Origin: Gammaproteobacteria bacterium
GTDB lineage: Bacteria > Pseudomonadota > Gammaproteobacteria > Competibacterales > Competibacteraceae
Reading direction: 5' to 3'
DNA length: 64,000 nucleotides
Assembly (NCBI GenBank): GCA_024235095.1
Contig: JACKNC010000002.1
Span: 558,001 to 622,000, forward strand
A program made the position numbers and the translations under genes. The notes under the pieces were generated by a model. It saw only the letters and a list, made by a program, of their open reading frames with translations. It was not told the origin of the DNA and searched no databases. Of this stretch, positions 27,051-34,888 are shown in pieces; the first letter of the stretch is position 1, and every line of letters starts with the position of its first letter.

Positions 27051-27093
27051 AAACCGTAGGTTTCATCACTGCCGCGCGATGTTGCTATAAGGC

Positions 27094-27810
27094 TTATGGA
27101 CACTGCTTGTAGATGTCATACTCCTGCCCGTTCCAACGCCAAACCGGGCAATGCGAACTGTCCACTACAGCATCAGGGTCCCCCACAATCGCAATGTCAG
27201 GGTAACCCTGATTCTTGGTCTTAAGCACCTTGTAAAAGCCATCAAAACCAAATTGTGGCTGCCATTGACCTTGATTATCTTTGATGTATAGATTCATATA
27301 GGCGCCAAGCTGACCAAAGCAAATTCCTCCAAATTCAAGGGTAAAAACTTCTGGTTGGCCGTCGCTGTTTAGATCGACTACTTTTGCTTCGTATTCAACC
27401 CATCGCTCACAATCCTTGACATAGTACTTTCCCTTAGTTGCCTTCAACTCGCCACCGGTCGCTTCGGCAATGATTTGCGCGTCGGTTGCGGCATTTCTTT
27501 TCGGGGTCGCCTGAACCGCTGCTGGATTTGCCATTGATGATTCTGGCGCAGGGGTTATTGGCGACATCGAAGCACTTAACATGCCCTCCCGGCATTCCCG
27601 AAACAACTGCCGCCGTTCTTCACGGTTGTAGCCTTGTTTCGCTTGCGCCCGGCAGGTTGCCCGCTCTTCCGGGGTTAACCGTTGTCGCGCTTCGGCTTGC
27701 TGAGTATGACTGGAATTCTGGGCAAAGGAGGGCTGAATACACCCAATAAGCCCTGAAAATGACAAGGAAAGTGCAAAGGGTAATAAAATACGACAGGTCT
27801 GATTCGACAT
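27094..27810 (-). CDS. putative lipoprotein of unknown function
   Basis: The 238-residue product starts with a hydrophobic signal (LLPFALSLSFSGLIGC) ending in a lipobox-like LIGC at residues 21-24, so it is probably a lipoprotein or otherwise exported. A Gln/Arg-rich stretch with TPEERATCRAQAKQGYNREERRQLFRECR in two pieces (about 46-75) is followed by a linker and a C-terminal globular part with five cysteines and DLNSDGQPEVFTLEFGG, which recalls calcium-binding or FG-GAP-like loops. I do not recognise the family. It lies just outside the right border of the mobile-element cluster. Confidence 0.6.
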   Translation of the reverse strand: MSNQTCRILLPFALSLSFSGLIGCIQPSFAQNSSHTQQAEARQRLTPEERATCRAQAKQGYNREERRQLFRECREGMLSASMSPITPAPESSMANPAAVQATPKRNAATDAQIIAEATGGELKATKGKYYVKDCERWVEYEAKVVDLNSDGQPEVFTLEFGGICFGQLGAYMNLYIKDNQGQWQPQFGFDGFYKVLKTKNQGYPDIAIVGDPDAVVDSSHCPVWRWNGQEYDIYKQCP

Positions 27811-28140
27811 GCATTACTCTCCTGTACAGATTTTGAAATTATGCCGGTTTCGATGGCCCACTCGCGTTGTAGCTTTTTGAGAAAATCCTGAAAAACGCCC
27901 GTTTCTCTGGAGTTCGTCTTGTTTCTCTCGCCACACTGTGGCTAGCGCTTACGACTCGAAAGATCCGTAAGACGATGCATCGCCGAGAAATCCTTCGATC
28001 CGCTGTATGTCATTATCGTAGTTTTATCGTTTTTCTGGCCTAACAACGATTATCTGGTTCCGCCTATCCTGCATCATTAGCAAGATAGGCGGAAATCCAA
28101 GCCGTCCGAAGAGCTAAAGAAGAGCAGACTTGAGCCGTAC
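27811..28140. other. 330-base gap with no gene, containing a hairpin
   Basis: No frame with coding character was found. The one clear structure is an 11-bp hairpin at 28058-28094. Around it, AACGATTATC (28046-28055) and ATTAGCAAGA (28077-28086) match parts of the IS630-type ends described above, so this could be a decayed remnant of that element family. Confidence 0.4.
28058..28094. repeat. 11-bp perfect inverted repeat (hairpin)
   Basis: TTCCGCCTATC (28058-28068) and GATAGGCGGAA (28084-28094) can form an 11-bp stem with a 15-base loop. It lies downstream of the small zinc-ribbon gene (minus strand) and could end its transcript, although no T-run follows. Confidence 0.7.
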
Positions 28141-28296
28141 TCAGGTTGACTTACCCTCATCCAGCAACTCCTTGATAATCATCGGTGTGCCGCATTCCGG
28201 GCAGCGAGGGATCGCTTCTATGGGGATGTAAACGATCTCCGTGTGCCGACATTTCGGGCACTCAATCTGAATGGGTTCAGCCTTATCGCGTTGCAT
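28141..28296 (-). CDS. 51-residue zinc-ribbon protein
   Basis: This short gene encodes 51 residues with two CxxC knuckles, CPKC at 13-16 and CPEC at 32-35, spaced like a zinc ribbon (IQIECPKCRHTEIVYI and IPRCPECGTPMIIK). A GAGG lies about ten bases before the ATG at 28296. The composition, the acidic C-terminus (LLDEGKST) and the paired knuckles make it a convincing gene despite its length. Its role is unknown; such ribbons often bind nucleic acid or act as chaperone or polymerase-associated modules. It lies 54 bases downstream of argD on the same strand and may be co-transcribed. Confidence 0.75.
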   Translation of the reverse strand: MQRDKAEPIQIECPKCRHTEIVYIPIEAIPRCPECGTPMIIKELLDEGKST

Positions 28297-28350
28297 GGGC
28301 CAATTCCTCGGGTTAGGCAGGATTGCTGTTTTGGCAACCCAACCGGGATG

Positions 28351-29577
28351 TTAAGCAGCAGTTGGGGAAAGCAGACGCGCAATCGCCCGCTCAAGACGCT
28401 GTAAACCCTCTTCAATCAATTCATCGGGGATAATCAGCGAGGGCGCTAACCGGATCACATCCGGCCCGGCGACCAGCACCAGCAACCCTTCATCGAGCGC
28501 TGCCTTGATGAATTCCCGGCTGCGCCCTCGCCAGGTTTCAATCAATTCGCAACCCAATAAGAGACCCATGCCGCGCAATTCCCGGAACAAGTGAAACTGC
28601 TCATTGATCCGGCGCAGACCGGCCATGAAGACTTCATGCTTGCGCTGAACTCCTGCCAACAATTCGGGATCACTGATGAGATCCAGCACCGCGTTGGCGA
28701 CCGCACAACCCAGTGGATTGCCGCCGTAGGTCGTACCGTGGCTGCCGACGTTGAGACTTTCAGCGATTGCAGTGGTAGTGAGCATAGCGCTGATGGGGAA
28801 GCCACCGCCCAGTCCCTTGGCGGTCGCCAGGATATCCGGGGTGACGCCGTAGGCCATATAGGCGTAAAGATGACCGCTGCGCCCATTGCCGCATTGCACT
28901 TCATCGAAGATCAGCAGCGCCTGATGGCGGTCGCAAAGTTCGCGCAGTCCTTGCAGAAACTCCGGGGTCGCGCAAGTCACGCCGCCTTCGCCCTGCACCG
29001 GCTCGACAATGACCGCGCAGGTGCGGTCAGAGATGACAGTGGCGAAAGCGTCCAGATCATTGAACGGAACATGGGTGACGCCCGGCGGCAGAGGTTCAAA
29101 CCCCTGGGTGTATTTGGGCTGCCCGCCGACGGTTACGGTGAACAGCGTACGTCCGTGGAACGATTGGGTAAAGGCGATGATTTCATGCTTGTCCGCGCCG
29201 AAGTGGTCGGAAGCATACTTGCGGGCCAGCTTGAGCGCGGCTTCGTTGGCCTCGGCGCCGGAATTGGCGAAAAACACCCGTTCGGCAAAGGTTAGATCGC
29301 ACAACCGACGGGCGAGCTTCAGCGCCGGTTCATTGGTCAGGACGTTACTGACATGCCAGAGCTTTTGCGCCTGTTCGGTGAGCGCGGCCAAGAGCTGCGG
29401 GTGAGCGTGCCCCAGCCCGGTCACGGCAATGCCGCCGGCGAAGTCGATGTAATCTCGCCCTTCCTGATCCCACAAACGGGAGCCTTCGCCACGCACCGGG
29501 ATGATCGCCGCCGGGGCGTAGTTGAGAACCATGACTTGATCAAACCATTCGCGGGTGATGGGGGAATGACTGCTCAT
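28351..29577 (-). CDS. argD: acetylornithine / succinyldiaminopimelate aminotransferase
   Basis: A PLP-dependent class-III aminotransferase that makes N-acetylornithine in arginine synthesis and often also acts on succinyl-amino-ketopimelate in lysine synthesis. The 408-residue product shows DFAGGIAVTGLGHAHP near the N-terminus, FFANSGAEANEAALK, LIFDEVQCGNGRSG and the PLP lysine in ATAKGLGGGFPI. HGTTYGGNPLGCAVA follows. I chose the ATG at 29577 (MSSHSPITREWFDQV), 17 codons inside the open frame. It may supply the aminotransfer step between DapD and later lysine genes, since dapD and dapB are in this window. The paralogues AstC and GabT are less likely. Confidence 0.85.
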   Translation of the reverse strand: MSSHSPITREWFDQVMVLNYAPAAIIPVRGEGSRLWDQEGRDYIDFAGGIAVTGLGHAHPQLLAALTEQAQKLWHVSNVLTNEPALKLARRLCDLTFAERVFFANSGAEANEAALKLARKYASDHFGADKHEIIAFTQSFHGRTLFTVTVGGQPKYTQGFEPLPPGVTHVPFNDLDAFATVISDRTCAVIVEPVQGEGGVTCATPEFLQGLRELCDRHQALLIFDEVQCGNGRSGHLYAYMAYGVTPDILATAKGLGGGFPISAMLTTTAIAESLNVGSHGTTYGGNPLGCAVANAVLDLISDPELLAGVQRKHEVFMAGLRRINEQFHLFRELRGMGLLLGCELIETWRGRSREFIKAALDEGLLVLVAGPDVIRLAPSLIIPDELIEEGLQRLERAIARLLSPTAA

Positions 29578-29651
29578 CGGGAGAATCCTGAATCGAGGTT
29601 GAACGAGGTATGAACCGACGCATAGCATACCTGGTTTGGAATGTTAGCGCT

Positions 29652-30272
29652 TTATGACATGATGGCGGCGAGAATGCTTTCAATTTCATGGCGAACGGCT
29701 TCAATCGGCTGGTTGGCGTTCACGATTCGATAGCGATCCGGATTTTGCAAGGCGCGCTCCCAGTAAGTCGCCCGAACCCGCTCGAAAAACGCCTGATCTT
29801 CCTGTTCAAAGCGATCCGCTATGCTGCGTTTCCCGGCTCGGGCCAATCCAACTTCCACCGGCAAATCAAACAACAGGGTCAGATCGGGACGCAGATGGCC
29901 CTGCACCCACGTTTCCAGATCCGCAATTTGCTCCAGGGACAGGCCACGCCCGCCGCCCTGATAAGCATAAGTCGCGTCGGTGAAGCGGTCACACAACACC
30001 CAGTCGCCCCGGGCCAGCGCGGGGCGAATGACTCGTTCCAGATGCTCAGCGCGGGCGGCGAACATCAGCAGGGTTTCCGTCGTCAACGCCATGCCGTCAT
30101 GGCGATGGCCGAGCAACAGAGCACGAATTTCTTCGCCCAATGTTGTACCGCCCGGCTCGCGGGTGATCACGACCGAATAACCGGCCTGTTCCAGATAGTC
30201 GCGCATGAAGGCCAGTTGCGTGGTTTTACCGGCGCCTTCGCCGCCTTCGACAGTGATGAATCGATGAGCCAT
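29652..30272 (-). CDS. tmk: thymidylate kinase
   Basis: Thymidylate kinase phosphorylates dTMP to dTDP for DNA synthesis. The 206-residue product has the P-loop EGGEGAGKTTQ at about residues 9-19, the DR(F/Y) motif CDRFTDATYAYQGGGRG, and the TREPGGT motif that binds dTMP. The LID segment RSIADRFEQED lacks the P-loop Arg of some family members, as in E. coli-type enzymes. The chosen ATG at 30272 follows GAGAACACG; the open frame continues to 30395 but without family similarity. Confidence 0.95.
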   Translation of the reverse strand: MAHRFITVEGGEGAGKTTQLAFMRDYLEQAGYSVVITREPGGTTLGEEIRALLLGHRHDGMALTTETLLMFAARAEHLERVIRPALARGDWVLCDRFTDATYAYQGGGRGLSLEQIADLETWVQGHLRPDLTLLFDLPVEVGLARAGKRSIADRFEQEDQAFFERVRATYWERALQNPDRYRIVNANQPIEAVRHEIESILAAIMS

Positions 30273-30433
30273 CGTGTTCTCATAAGAATATTTAGTGGTG
30301 CAATCCAAATACCGGGTCTCCCCTTGGCTTGTCAACTCCCTCACAGAGCACCATTGTGCGATTGCTTTGGCTTTTTTCATCTGAACCCTTGCCAATCCCG
30401 CCTTCTTTGGGTAATCTTCCGCGCCTATTGCTT

Positions 30434-30510
30434 AGGCGCGTAGCTCAGTTGGTTAGAGCACCACCTTGACATGGTGGGGGTCGTTGGTTCGAGTCCAATC
30501 GCGCCTACCA
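30434..30510 (+). tRNA. tRNA-Val (anticodon GAC)
   Basis: A complete cloverleaf of 77 bases: acceptor AGGCGCG / CGCGCCT, D-arm TAGCTCAGTTGGTTAGAGCA, anticodon arm CCACCTTGACATGGTGG with GAC, T-arm with GGTTCGAGTCC, and encoded CCA at 30508-30510. Confidence 0.96.
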
Positions 30511-30641
30511 GATTTTGTAGGTTGCACAGCAAAGCGATTATCGAAGGGGCGCGCCTTCCTTCCAAAAGAAGGTTAAATGGTGCGCCCTTTACTATTTCCA
30601 ACTCCCTGGAAAACCCTCAGTCGATCAAGAGAATTGTAGCG

Positions 30642-32558
30642 ATGCCGACCATCTCGCTCCCCGATGGCAGCCAGCGCGTCTTCGAGAATCCCGTCAGCGT
30701 CCGGGAGGTTGCCGCCGCGATTGGCCCCGGACTGGCCAAAGCCGCTCTGGCTGGCAAGGTCGATGACCGCCTGGTCGATACCTCGCATGTGCTTGACCAG
30801 GACGCCCACCTGGCCATCATTACCGAACGCGATCCGGAAGGGCTGGATATTATCCGCCATTCCAGCGCCCATCTGCTGGCCCATGCGGTGAAGCAACTCT
30901 ATCCCAGCGCCCAGGTGACGATTGGTCCGGTCATCGAAAACGGTTTCTACTATGACTTCGCTTTCGAGAGTACTTTCACTCCCGATGATCTGGAGCGGAT
31001 TCAGGCGCGCATGGAGGAGCTGGCGGCGCGGGATATTCCCGTCACCCGCTCGGTCATGCCCCGCGACGAAGCCGTCGCCTTCTTTCGCAACATGGGCGAA
31101 GAGTACAAAGCGCAAATCATTGCCGATATTCCTTCCGGCGAGGATATTTCCCTTTATCAGCAGGATGATTTCATCGACCTTTGTCGCGGCCCGCACGTGC
31201 CGTCGACCGGGAAGTTGAAAGCCTTCAAGCTGATGAAGGTGGCCGGCGCTTACTGGCGCGGCGACTCCCGCAACGAGATGCTGCAACGCATTTATGGCAC
31301 CGCCTGGACGGATCAAAAAGCGCTGAAAGCCTACCTGCATCGGTTGGAAGAAGCCGAAAAGCGCGATCATCGCCGGGTGGGCAAAGCGCTGGACCTGTTC
31401 CACGTCCAGGAAGAAGCGCCGGGCATGGCGTTCTGGCATGATCGGGGCTGGCGCGTCTATGTCGAAGTGCAGAACTATATTCGGCAAATGTTGCGCGAAT
31501 ATGGCTACCAGGAAGTCCATACTCCGCAGATCATTGACCGCAGCCTGTGGGAACGCTCGGGACACTGGGAAAAATTCCGCGACGACATGTTCACGACGGC
31601 TTCGGAGAACCGCGATTACGCGGTGAAACCGATGAACTGCCCCGGTCATATCCAGATTTTCAACCAGGGACTAAAAAGCTATCGTGATTTGCCGTTACGG
31701 ATGGCTGAATTCGGTTCCTGCCACCGCAATGAACCGTCTGGCACGTTGCATGGTTTGATGCGGGTGCGCAATTTTGTTCAGGACGATGCCCACATCTTCT
31801 GCACCGAGGAGCAGATTCAGCCGGAAGTCACGGCGTTTATGGATCTACTGTTCCAGGTCTACGCCGATTTCGGTTTCACTGAAGTACAACTGGCTCTAGC
31901 CACCCGTCCCGACAAGCGGGTTGGCAGTGACGAGGTCTGGGACAAGGCGGAGAAGGCGCTGGAGCTGGCGCTGAACCGTACTGAGCTGCCCTGGCGGCTC
32001 AAACCCGGTGAGGGCGCGTTCTACGGTCCCAAGATCGAATTTGTGCTGCGCGACTGCCTGGACCGACTCTGGCAATGCGGCACCATTCAAGTCGATTTCT
32101 CCATGCCGGGTCGGCTGGACGCGCATTACATCGCCGAGGACGGAAGCAAGCGGGTTCCCGTCATGCTGCATCGGGCGATTCTCGGTTCGCTGGAACGGTT
32201 CATTGGCATTCTGATCGAGCAATATGCTGGCGCGCTGCCGGCCTGGCTGGCGCCGGTGCAGGCAATAGTGCTCGATATTACCGACCACCAGGCCGAATAT
32301 GCCGTCCAGGTTGAAAAATCCCTTGCGCGACAAGGTTTCCGGGTCGAGTCTGACTTGAGAAACGAGAAAGTCGGTTTTAAAATTCGCGAACATACTTTGC
32401 AGCGCGTTCCCTATCTGCTGGTCGTTGGCGACCGAGAGATGGAAAACGAGACCGTTGCGGTGCGCACCCGCACTGGCCAGGATCTGGGCAGTATGAGCCT
32501 GCCCGCCTTCGTGGAGCAGCTGCAAGCCGATATTGCCCGGCGCGGGCGAACTGAATAA
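30642..32558 (+). CDS. thrS: threonyl-tRNA synthetase
   Basis: ThrS charges tRNA-Thr. The 638-residue product (E. coli 642) has an N-terminal TGS domain (MPTISLPDGSQRVFENPVSV), the editing domain with HSSAHLLAHAVKQLYP, and the class-II catalytic core with motif 2 FGSCHRNEPSGTLHGLMRVR. The zinc/threonine-binding Cys lies in MNCPGHIQIF, and a C-terminal anticodon-binding domain follows. The start at 30642 was chosen from the family N-terminus, since the frame continues upstream into the tRNA-Val gene. It begins the conserved thrS-infC-rpmI-rplT-pheS-pheT-ihfA order; infC follows 18 bases after. Confidence 0.96.
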   Translation: MPTISLPDGSQRVFENPVSVREVAAAIGPGLAKAALAGKVDDRLVDTSHVLDQDAHLAIITERDPEGLDIIRHSSAHLLAHAVKQLYPSAQVTIGPVIENGFYYDFAFESTFTPDDLERIQARMEELAARDIPVTRSVMPRDEAVAFFRNMGEEYKAQIIADIPSGEDISLYQQDDFIDLCRGPHVPSTGKLKAFKLMKVAGAYWRGDSRNEMLQRIYGTAWTDQKALKAYLHRLEEAEKRDHRRVGKALDLFHVQEEAPGMAFWHDRGWRVYVEVQNYIRQMLREYGYQEVHTPQIIDRSLWERSGHWEKFRDDMFTTASENRDYAVKPMNCPGHIQIFNQGLKSYRDLPLRMAEFGSCHRNEPSGTLHGLMRVRNFVQDDAHIFCTEEQIQPEVTAFMDLLFQVYADFGFTEVQLALATRPDKRVGSDEVWDKAEKALELALNRTELPWRLKPGEGAFYGPKIEFVLRDCLDRLWQCGTIQVDFSMPGRLDAHYIAEDGSKRVPVMLHRAILGSLERFIGILIEQYAGALPAWLAPVQAIVLDITDHQAEYAVQVEKSLARQGFRVESDLRNEKVGFKIREHTLQRVPYLLVVGDREMENETVAVRTRTGQDLGSMSLPAFVEQLQADIARRGRTE

Positions 32559-32576
32559 CGATTGGAGGACCGCAAC

Positions 32577-33098
32577 ATCGCTGCGAATAATGAACTCCGG
32601 CTCAACGAAGAGATCACCGGGCGCGAAGTACGCCTGATTGATCAGGACGGCGAGCAGGCGGGGGTTGTCTCCCTGGTGCAAGCCAGGCGGATGGCTGAGG
32701 AAGCCGAACTGGATTTGGTGGAAATCTCCCCGAACGCCAAGCCGCCGGTTTGCCGCATCATGGACTATGGTAAATACCGGTTTGAGCAGGCCAAGAAGCA
32801 AAGCGAAGCTCGAAAGAAGCAAAAACAAATCCAGGTCAAGGAAATCAAGTTTCGTCCAGGCACGGACGAAGGAGATTATCAGGTCAAACTGCGCAACCTG
32901 ATCCGTTTCCTGAGTGAAGGCGACAAGGCCAAGGTGACGTTGCGGTTTCGCGGCCGCGAGATGGCGCACCAGGACCTTGGCCTCAACCTTCTCAAGCGCG
33001 TCGAAGATGATCTCACCGCTTACGGCGCAGTGGAGCAACGGCCCCGCATGGAAGGGCGGCAGATGGTGATGACCATCGCGCCGGTCAAAAAGAAATAA
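32577..33098 (+). CDS. infC: translation initiation factor IF-3, rare ATC start
   Basis: IF-3 binds the 30S subunit, keeps the subunits apart and proofreads initiator codon choice. The 173-residue product has the N-domain (NNELRLNEEITGREVRLID) and the C-domain (EIKFRPGTDEGDYQVKLRNLIRFL and VTLRFRGREMAHQDLG). No ATG or GTG is available at the family start. The only start fitting the protein is ATC at 32577, eight bases after a strong GGAGG. A TTG at 32562 overlaps that site and would be implausible. Non-AUG starts (AUU, AUC, AUA) are characteristic of infC and let IF-3 repress its own translation, so the same feedback is expected here. Confidence 0.94.
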   Translation: MAANNELRLNEEITGREVRLIDQDGEQAGVVSLVQARRMAEEAELDLVEISPNAKPPVCRIMDYGKYRFEQAKKQSEARKKQKQIQVKEIKFRPGTDEGDYQVKLRNLIRFLSEGDKAKVTLRFRGREMAHQDLGLNLLKRVEDDLTAYGAVEQRPRMEGRQMVMTIAPVKKK

Positions 33099-33193
33099 TT
33101 TTCCCTGCCAGACGCCGACTACTCCCGGTCTTTGACGCAGATCGGGGTTAATCCCTGAATTGAATTAAACTTTTAAAATTGCGGAGTCATGCA

Positions 33194-33391
33194 ATGCCCA
33201 AAATGAAAAGTAATCGTGGCGCAGCTAAACGCTTTAGCCGCACCGGTTCCGGCCAGTTCAAGTGTTCCCACTCGCATCTCCGGCACATCCTGACCAAAAA
33301 GAGCGCCAAGCGGAAACGCCAATTGCGTGGTACAACGACCATCGCGGCAGTGGATACCCGAGCCGTGCGCCAGATGTTGCCTTACGCCTGA
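33194..33391 (+). CDS. rpmI: 50S ribosomal protein L35
   Basis: The 65-residue basic protein matches L35: MPKMKSNRGAAKRFSRTGSG at the N-terminus, HILTKKSAKRKRQLRG in the middle and VRQMLPYA at the end. GGAG lies nine bases before the ATG at 33194. It sits between infC and rplT as usual; in E. coli L20 represses rpmI and rplT translation through the rpmI leader. The 95-base infC-rpmI spacer leaves room for such a structure, but I could not demonstrate it. Confidence 0.97.
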   Translation: MPKMKSNRGAAKRFSRTGSGQFKCSHSHLRHILTKKSAKRKRQLRGTTTIAAVDTRAVRQMLPYA

Positions 33392-33417
33392 TGTTGCTGG
33401 ATCGGAGAAACTAAGCC

Positions 33418-33780
33418 ATGCCTCGAGTGAAACGCGGCGTTACCGCTCACGCCCGCCATAAGAAGGTCCTTAAACAAGCCAAAGGCTATTACGGTGCCCG
33501 CAGTCGGGTGTACCGGGTCGCCAAACAGGCGGTGATTAAGGCCGGCCAATACGCCTACCGCGACCGCCGCCAGAAGAAACGCGATTTCCGCGCGTTATGG
33601 ATCGTGCGTATTAACGCTGGCGCCCATGAAAATGGCCTGTCCTACAGCCGGCTGATCAATGGTCTGAAAAAAGCCGCTATTGAAATTGACCGTAAGGTTC
33701 TGGCTGATCTGGCGGTGTTCGACAAACCGGCCTTCGCTGAATTGGCCAACCGCGCCAAGGTTGCCCTCGGCGTCGCCTGA
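33418..33780 (+). CDS. rplT: 50S ribosomal protein L20
   Basis: The 120-residue product is L20, an early assembly protein of the 50S subunit. It begins MPRVKRGVTAHARHKKVLKQ and continues with AKGYYGARSRVYRVAKQAV, RRQKKRDFRALWIVRINAGA and YSRLINGLKKAAIEIDRKVL, all typical. The length is close to E. coli (118). It follows rpmI by 26 bases and is followed by a strong hairpin before pheS. Confidence 0.97.
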   Translation: MPRVKRGVTAHARHKKVLKQAKGYYGARSRVYRVAKQAVIKAGQYAYRDRRQKKRDFRALWIVRINAGAHENGLSYSRLINGLKKAAIEIDRKVLADLAVFDKPAFAELANRAKVALGVA

Positions 33781-33804
33781 ACGATTCCCCCACTTCTCAT
33801 CATG

Positions 33805-33833
33805 GGGAAAGGGCGCGATCCTTTCCCTTTTTT
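33805..33833 (+). terminator. Rho-independent terminator / pheST attenuator
   Basis: GGGAAAGG (33805-33812) pairs perfectly with CCTTTCCC (33820-33827) and is followed by TTTTTT. It lies between rplT and pheS, where E. coli controls pheST by attenuation. I could not find a clear Phe-rich leader peptide, so it may be a plain partial terminator. Confidence 0.8.
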
Positions 33834-33861
33834 GTGAGCTATCGTTACGAGACCCACCCGC

Positions 33862-34878
33862 GTGGATGCATTGCCCGAATTATTGCAAACCGCCCAGACG
33901 GCTATTGCTGGAGCCAGCGATCTTGCTGCTCTGGATCAAGTACGTGTTCACTATCTTGGCAAAAAAGGCGCGCTTACCGAGCGGCTCAAGGAACTGGGCA
34001 AACTGCCCCCCGAGGAGCGCCGTCAAGCCGGTCAGGCCATCAACGAAGCCAAACAGGCGCTGGAAACGGCCCTTGCCGCGCGCAAGATCGAATTGGAAGC
34101 GATAGAGCTGGATGCCCGACTGGCCAGTGAAGCGCTCGACGTCACGCTACCTGGACGCGGCCAGCGCCCCGGCGGCTATCATCCGCTCAGCCGCACGCTG
34201 ACCCGGATCGAGGAACTGTTCATTAGAGTTGGCTTTACCATCGCCGAAGGGCCGGAAGTTGAGGACGATTTCCGCAATTTTGAGGCGCTCAACATCCCTC
34301 CGCATCATCCGGCGCGGGCGATGCATGACACGTTTTATTTTGACGCGCATACCCTGCTGCGCACGCACACCTCACCGGTGCAAATCCGCGTGATGGAAAC
34401 CCAACCGCTGCCGATTCGAGTTATCGCCCCGGGCCGGGTTTACCGTTGTGATTCCGACGTGACCCACTCGCCAATGTTTCATCAGGTCGAGGGATTGCTG
34501 GTTGACGAGGAAGTGAGTTTCGCTGACTTGAAGGGGGTGCTGGATGATTTCCTGCGGAACTTCTTCGAGCGCGATCTGGCGGTCCGCTTTCGTCCTTCCT
34601 ATTTCCCCTTCACTGAACCCTCGGCTGAAGTGGATATCGCCTGTGTCATTTGCAGCGGCGACGGTTGCCGGGTGTGCAAGCAGAGTGGCTGGCTGGAGGT
34701 GCTCGGTTGCGGCATGGTGCATCCGGCGGTGTTTGACAAAGTGGGGATCGATAGTGAGCGCTACACGGGCTATGCCTTCGGCATGGGCGTTGAGCGACTG
34801 ACCATGTTGCGCTATGGCGTCAATGACTTGCGCTTATTCTTCGACAACGATCTGCGGTTCCTGCAGCAGTTTCAGTGA
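33862..34878 (+). CDS. pheS: phenylalanyl-tRNA synthetase alpha subunit
   Basis: PheS is the catalytic alpha subunit of the alpha2-beta2 synthetase for Phe. The 338-residue product has an N-terminal coiled-coil that would bind tRNA, the LPGRGQRPGGYHPLSRT linker, class-II motif 2 RVYRCDSDVTHSPMFHQVEG and motif 3 GYAFGMGVERLTMLRYG. FRPSYFPFTEPSAEVD surrounds the amino-acid pocket. The start is a GTG at 33862 with a weak ribosome binding site after the attenuator hairpin. Its end is ten bases before pheT. Confidence 0.95.
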   Translation: MDALPELLQTAQTAIAGASDLAALDQVRVHYLGKKGALTERLKELGKLPPEERRQAGQAINEAKQALETALAARKIELEAIELDARLASEALDVTLPGRGQRPGGYHPLSRTLTRIEELFIRVGFTIAEGPEVEDDFRNFEALNIPPHHPARAMHDTFYFDAHTLLRTHTSPVQIRVMETQPLPIRVIAPGRVYRCDSDVTHSPMFHQVEGLLVDEEVSFADLKGVLDDFLRNFFERDLAVRFRPSYFPFTEPSAEVDIACVICSGDGCRVCKQSGWLEVLGCGMVHPAVFDKVGIDSERYTGYAFGMGVERLTMLRYGVNDLRLFFDNDLRFLQQFQ

Positions 34879-34888
34879 GATCATCAGC

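Larger units (their letters stand above)
21668..27066 (-). pseudogene. PIN-domain (VapC-like) gene interrupted by three mobile elements
   Basis: Four pieces of one gene are spread over 5.4 kb: 27066-27051 (ATG, codons 1-5), 26031-25850, 25738-25465 and 21678-21668 (last codons and TGA). Removing IS982, the MITE and IS21 with one target-site copy each gives 483 bases, exactly 161 codons, in frame without a stop. The 160-residue product has the PIN features TVYLETSVISYLAARPS (residues 4-20), SALVIAESRAGDP (47-59) with Glu53, ARAKDDALHIAIA (96-108) with Asp100/101, DYLLTWN (114-120) and the ending VICTPEELLGD. PIN proteins of this kind are RNases, usually toxins. The product cannot be made now: codon 6 is already interrupted. 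The partner ORF downstream overlaps its end. Confidence 0.9.

Noticed and set aside
31896..33038. Open frame of 380 codons antisense to thrS and infC
   Set aside because: It spans two conserved genes on the other strand and has no family similarity.
33781..33861. Phe-rich leader peptide for pheST attenuation
   Set aside because: The hairpin is clear, but I could not find a short frame with a run of Phe codons and a ribosome binding site in the gap.
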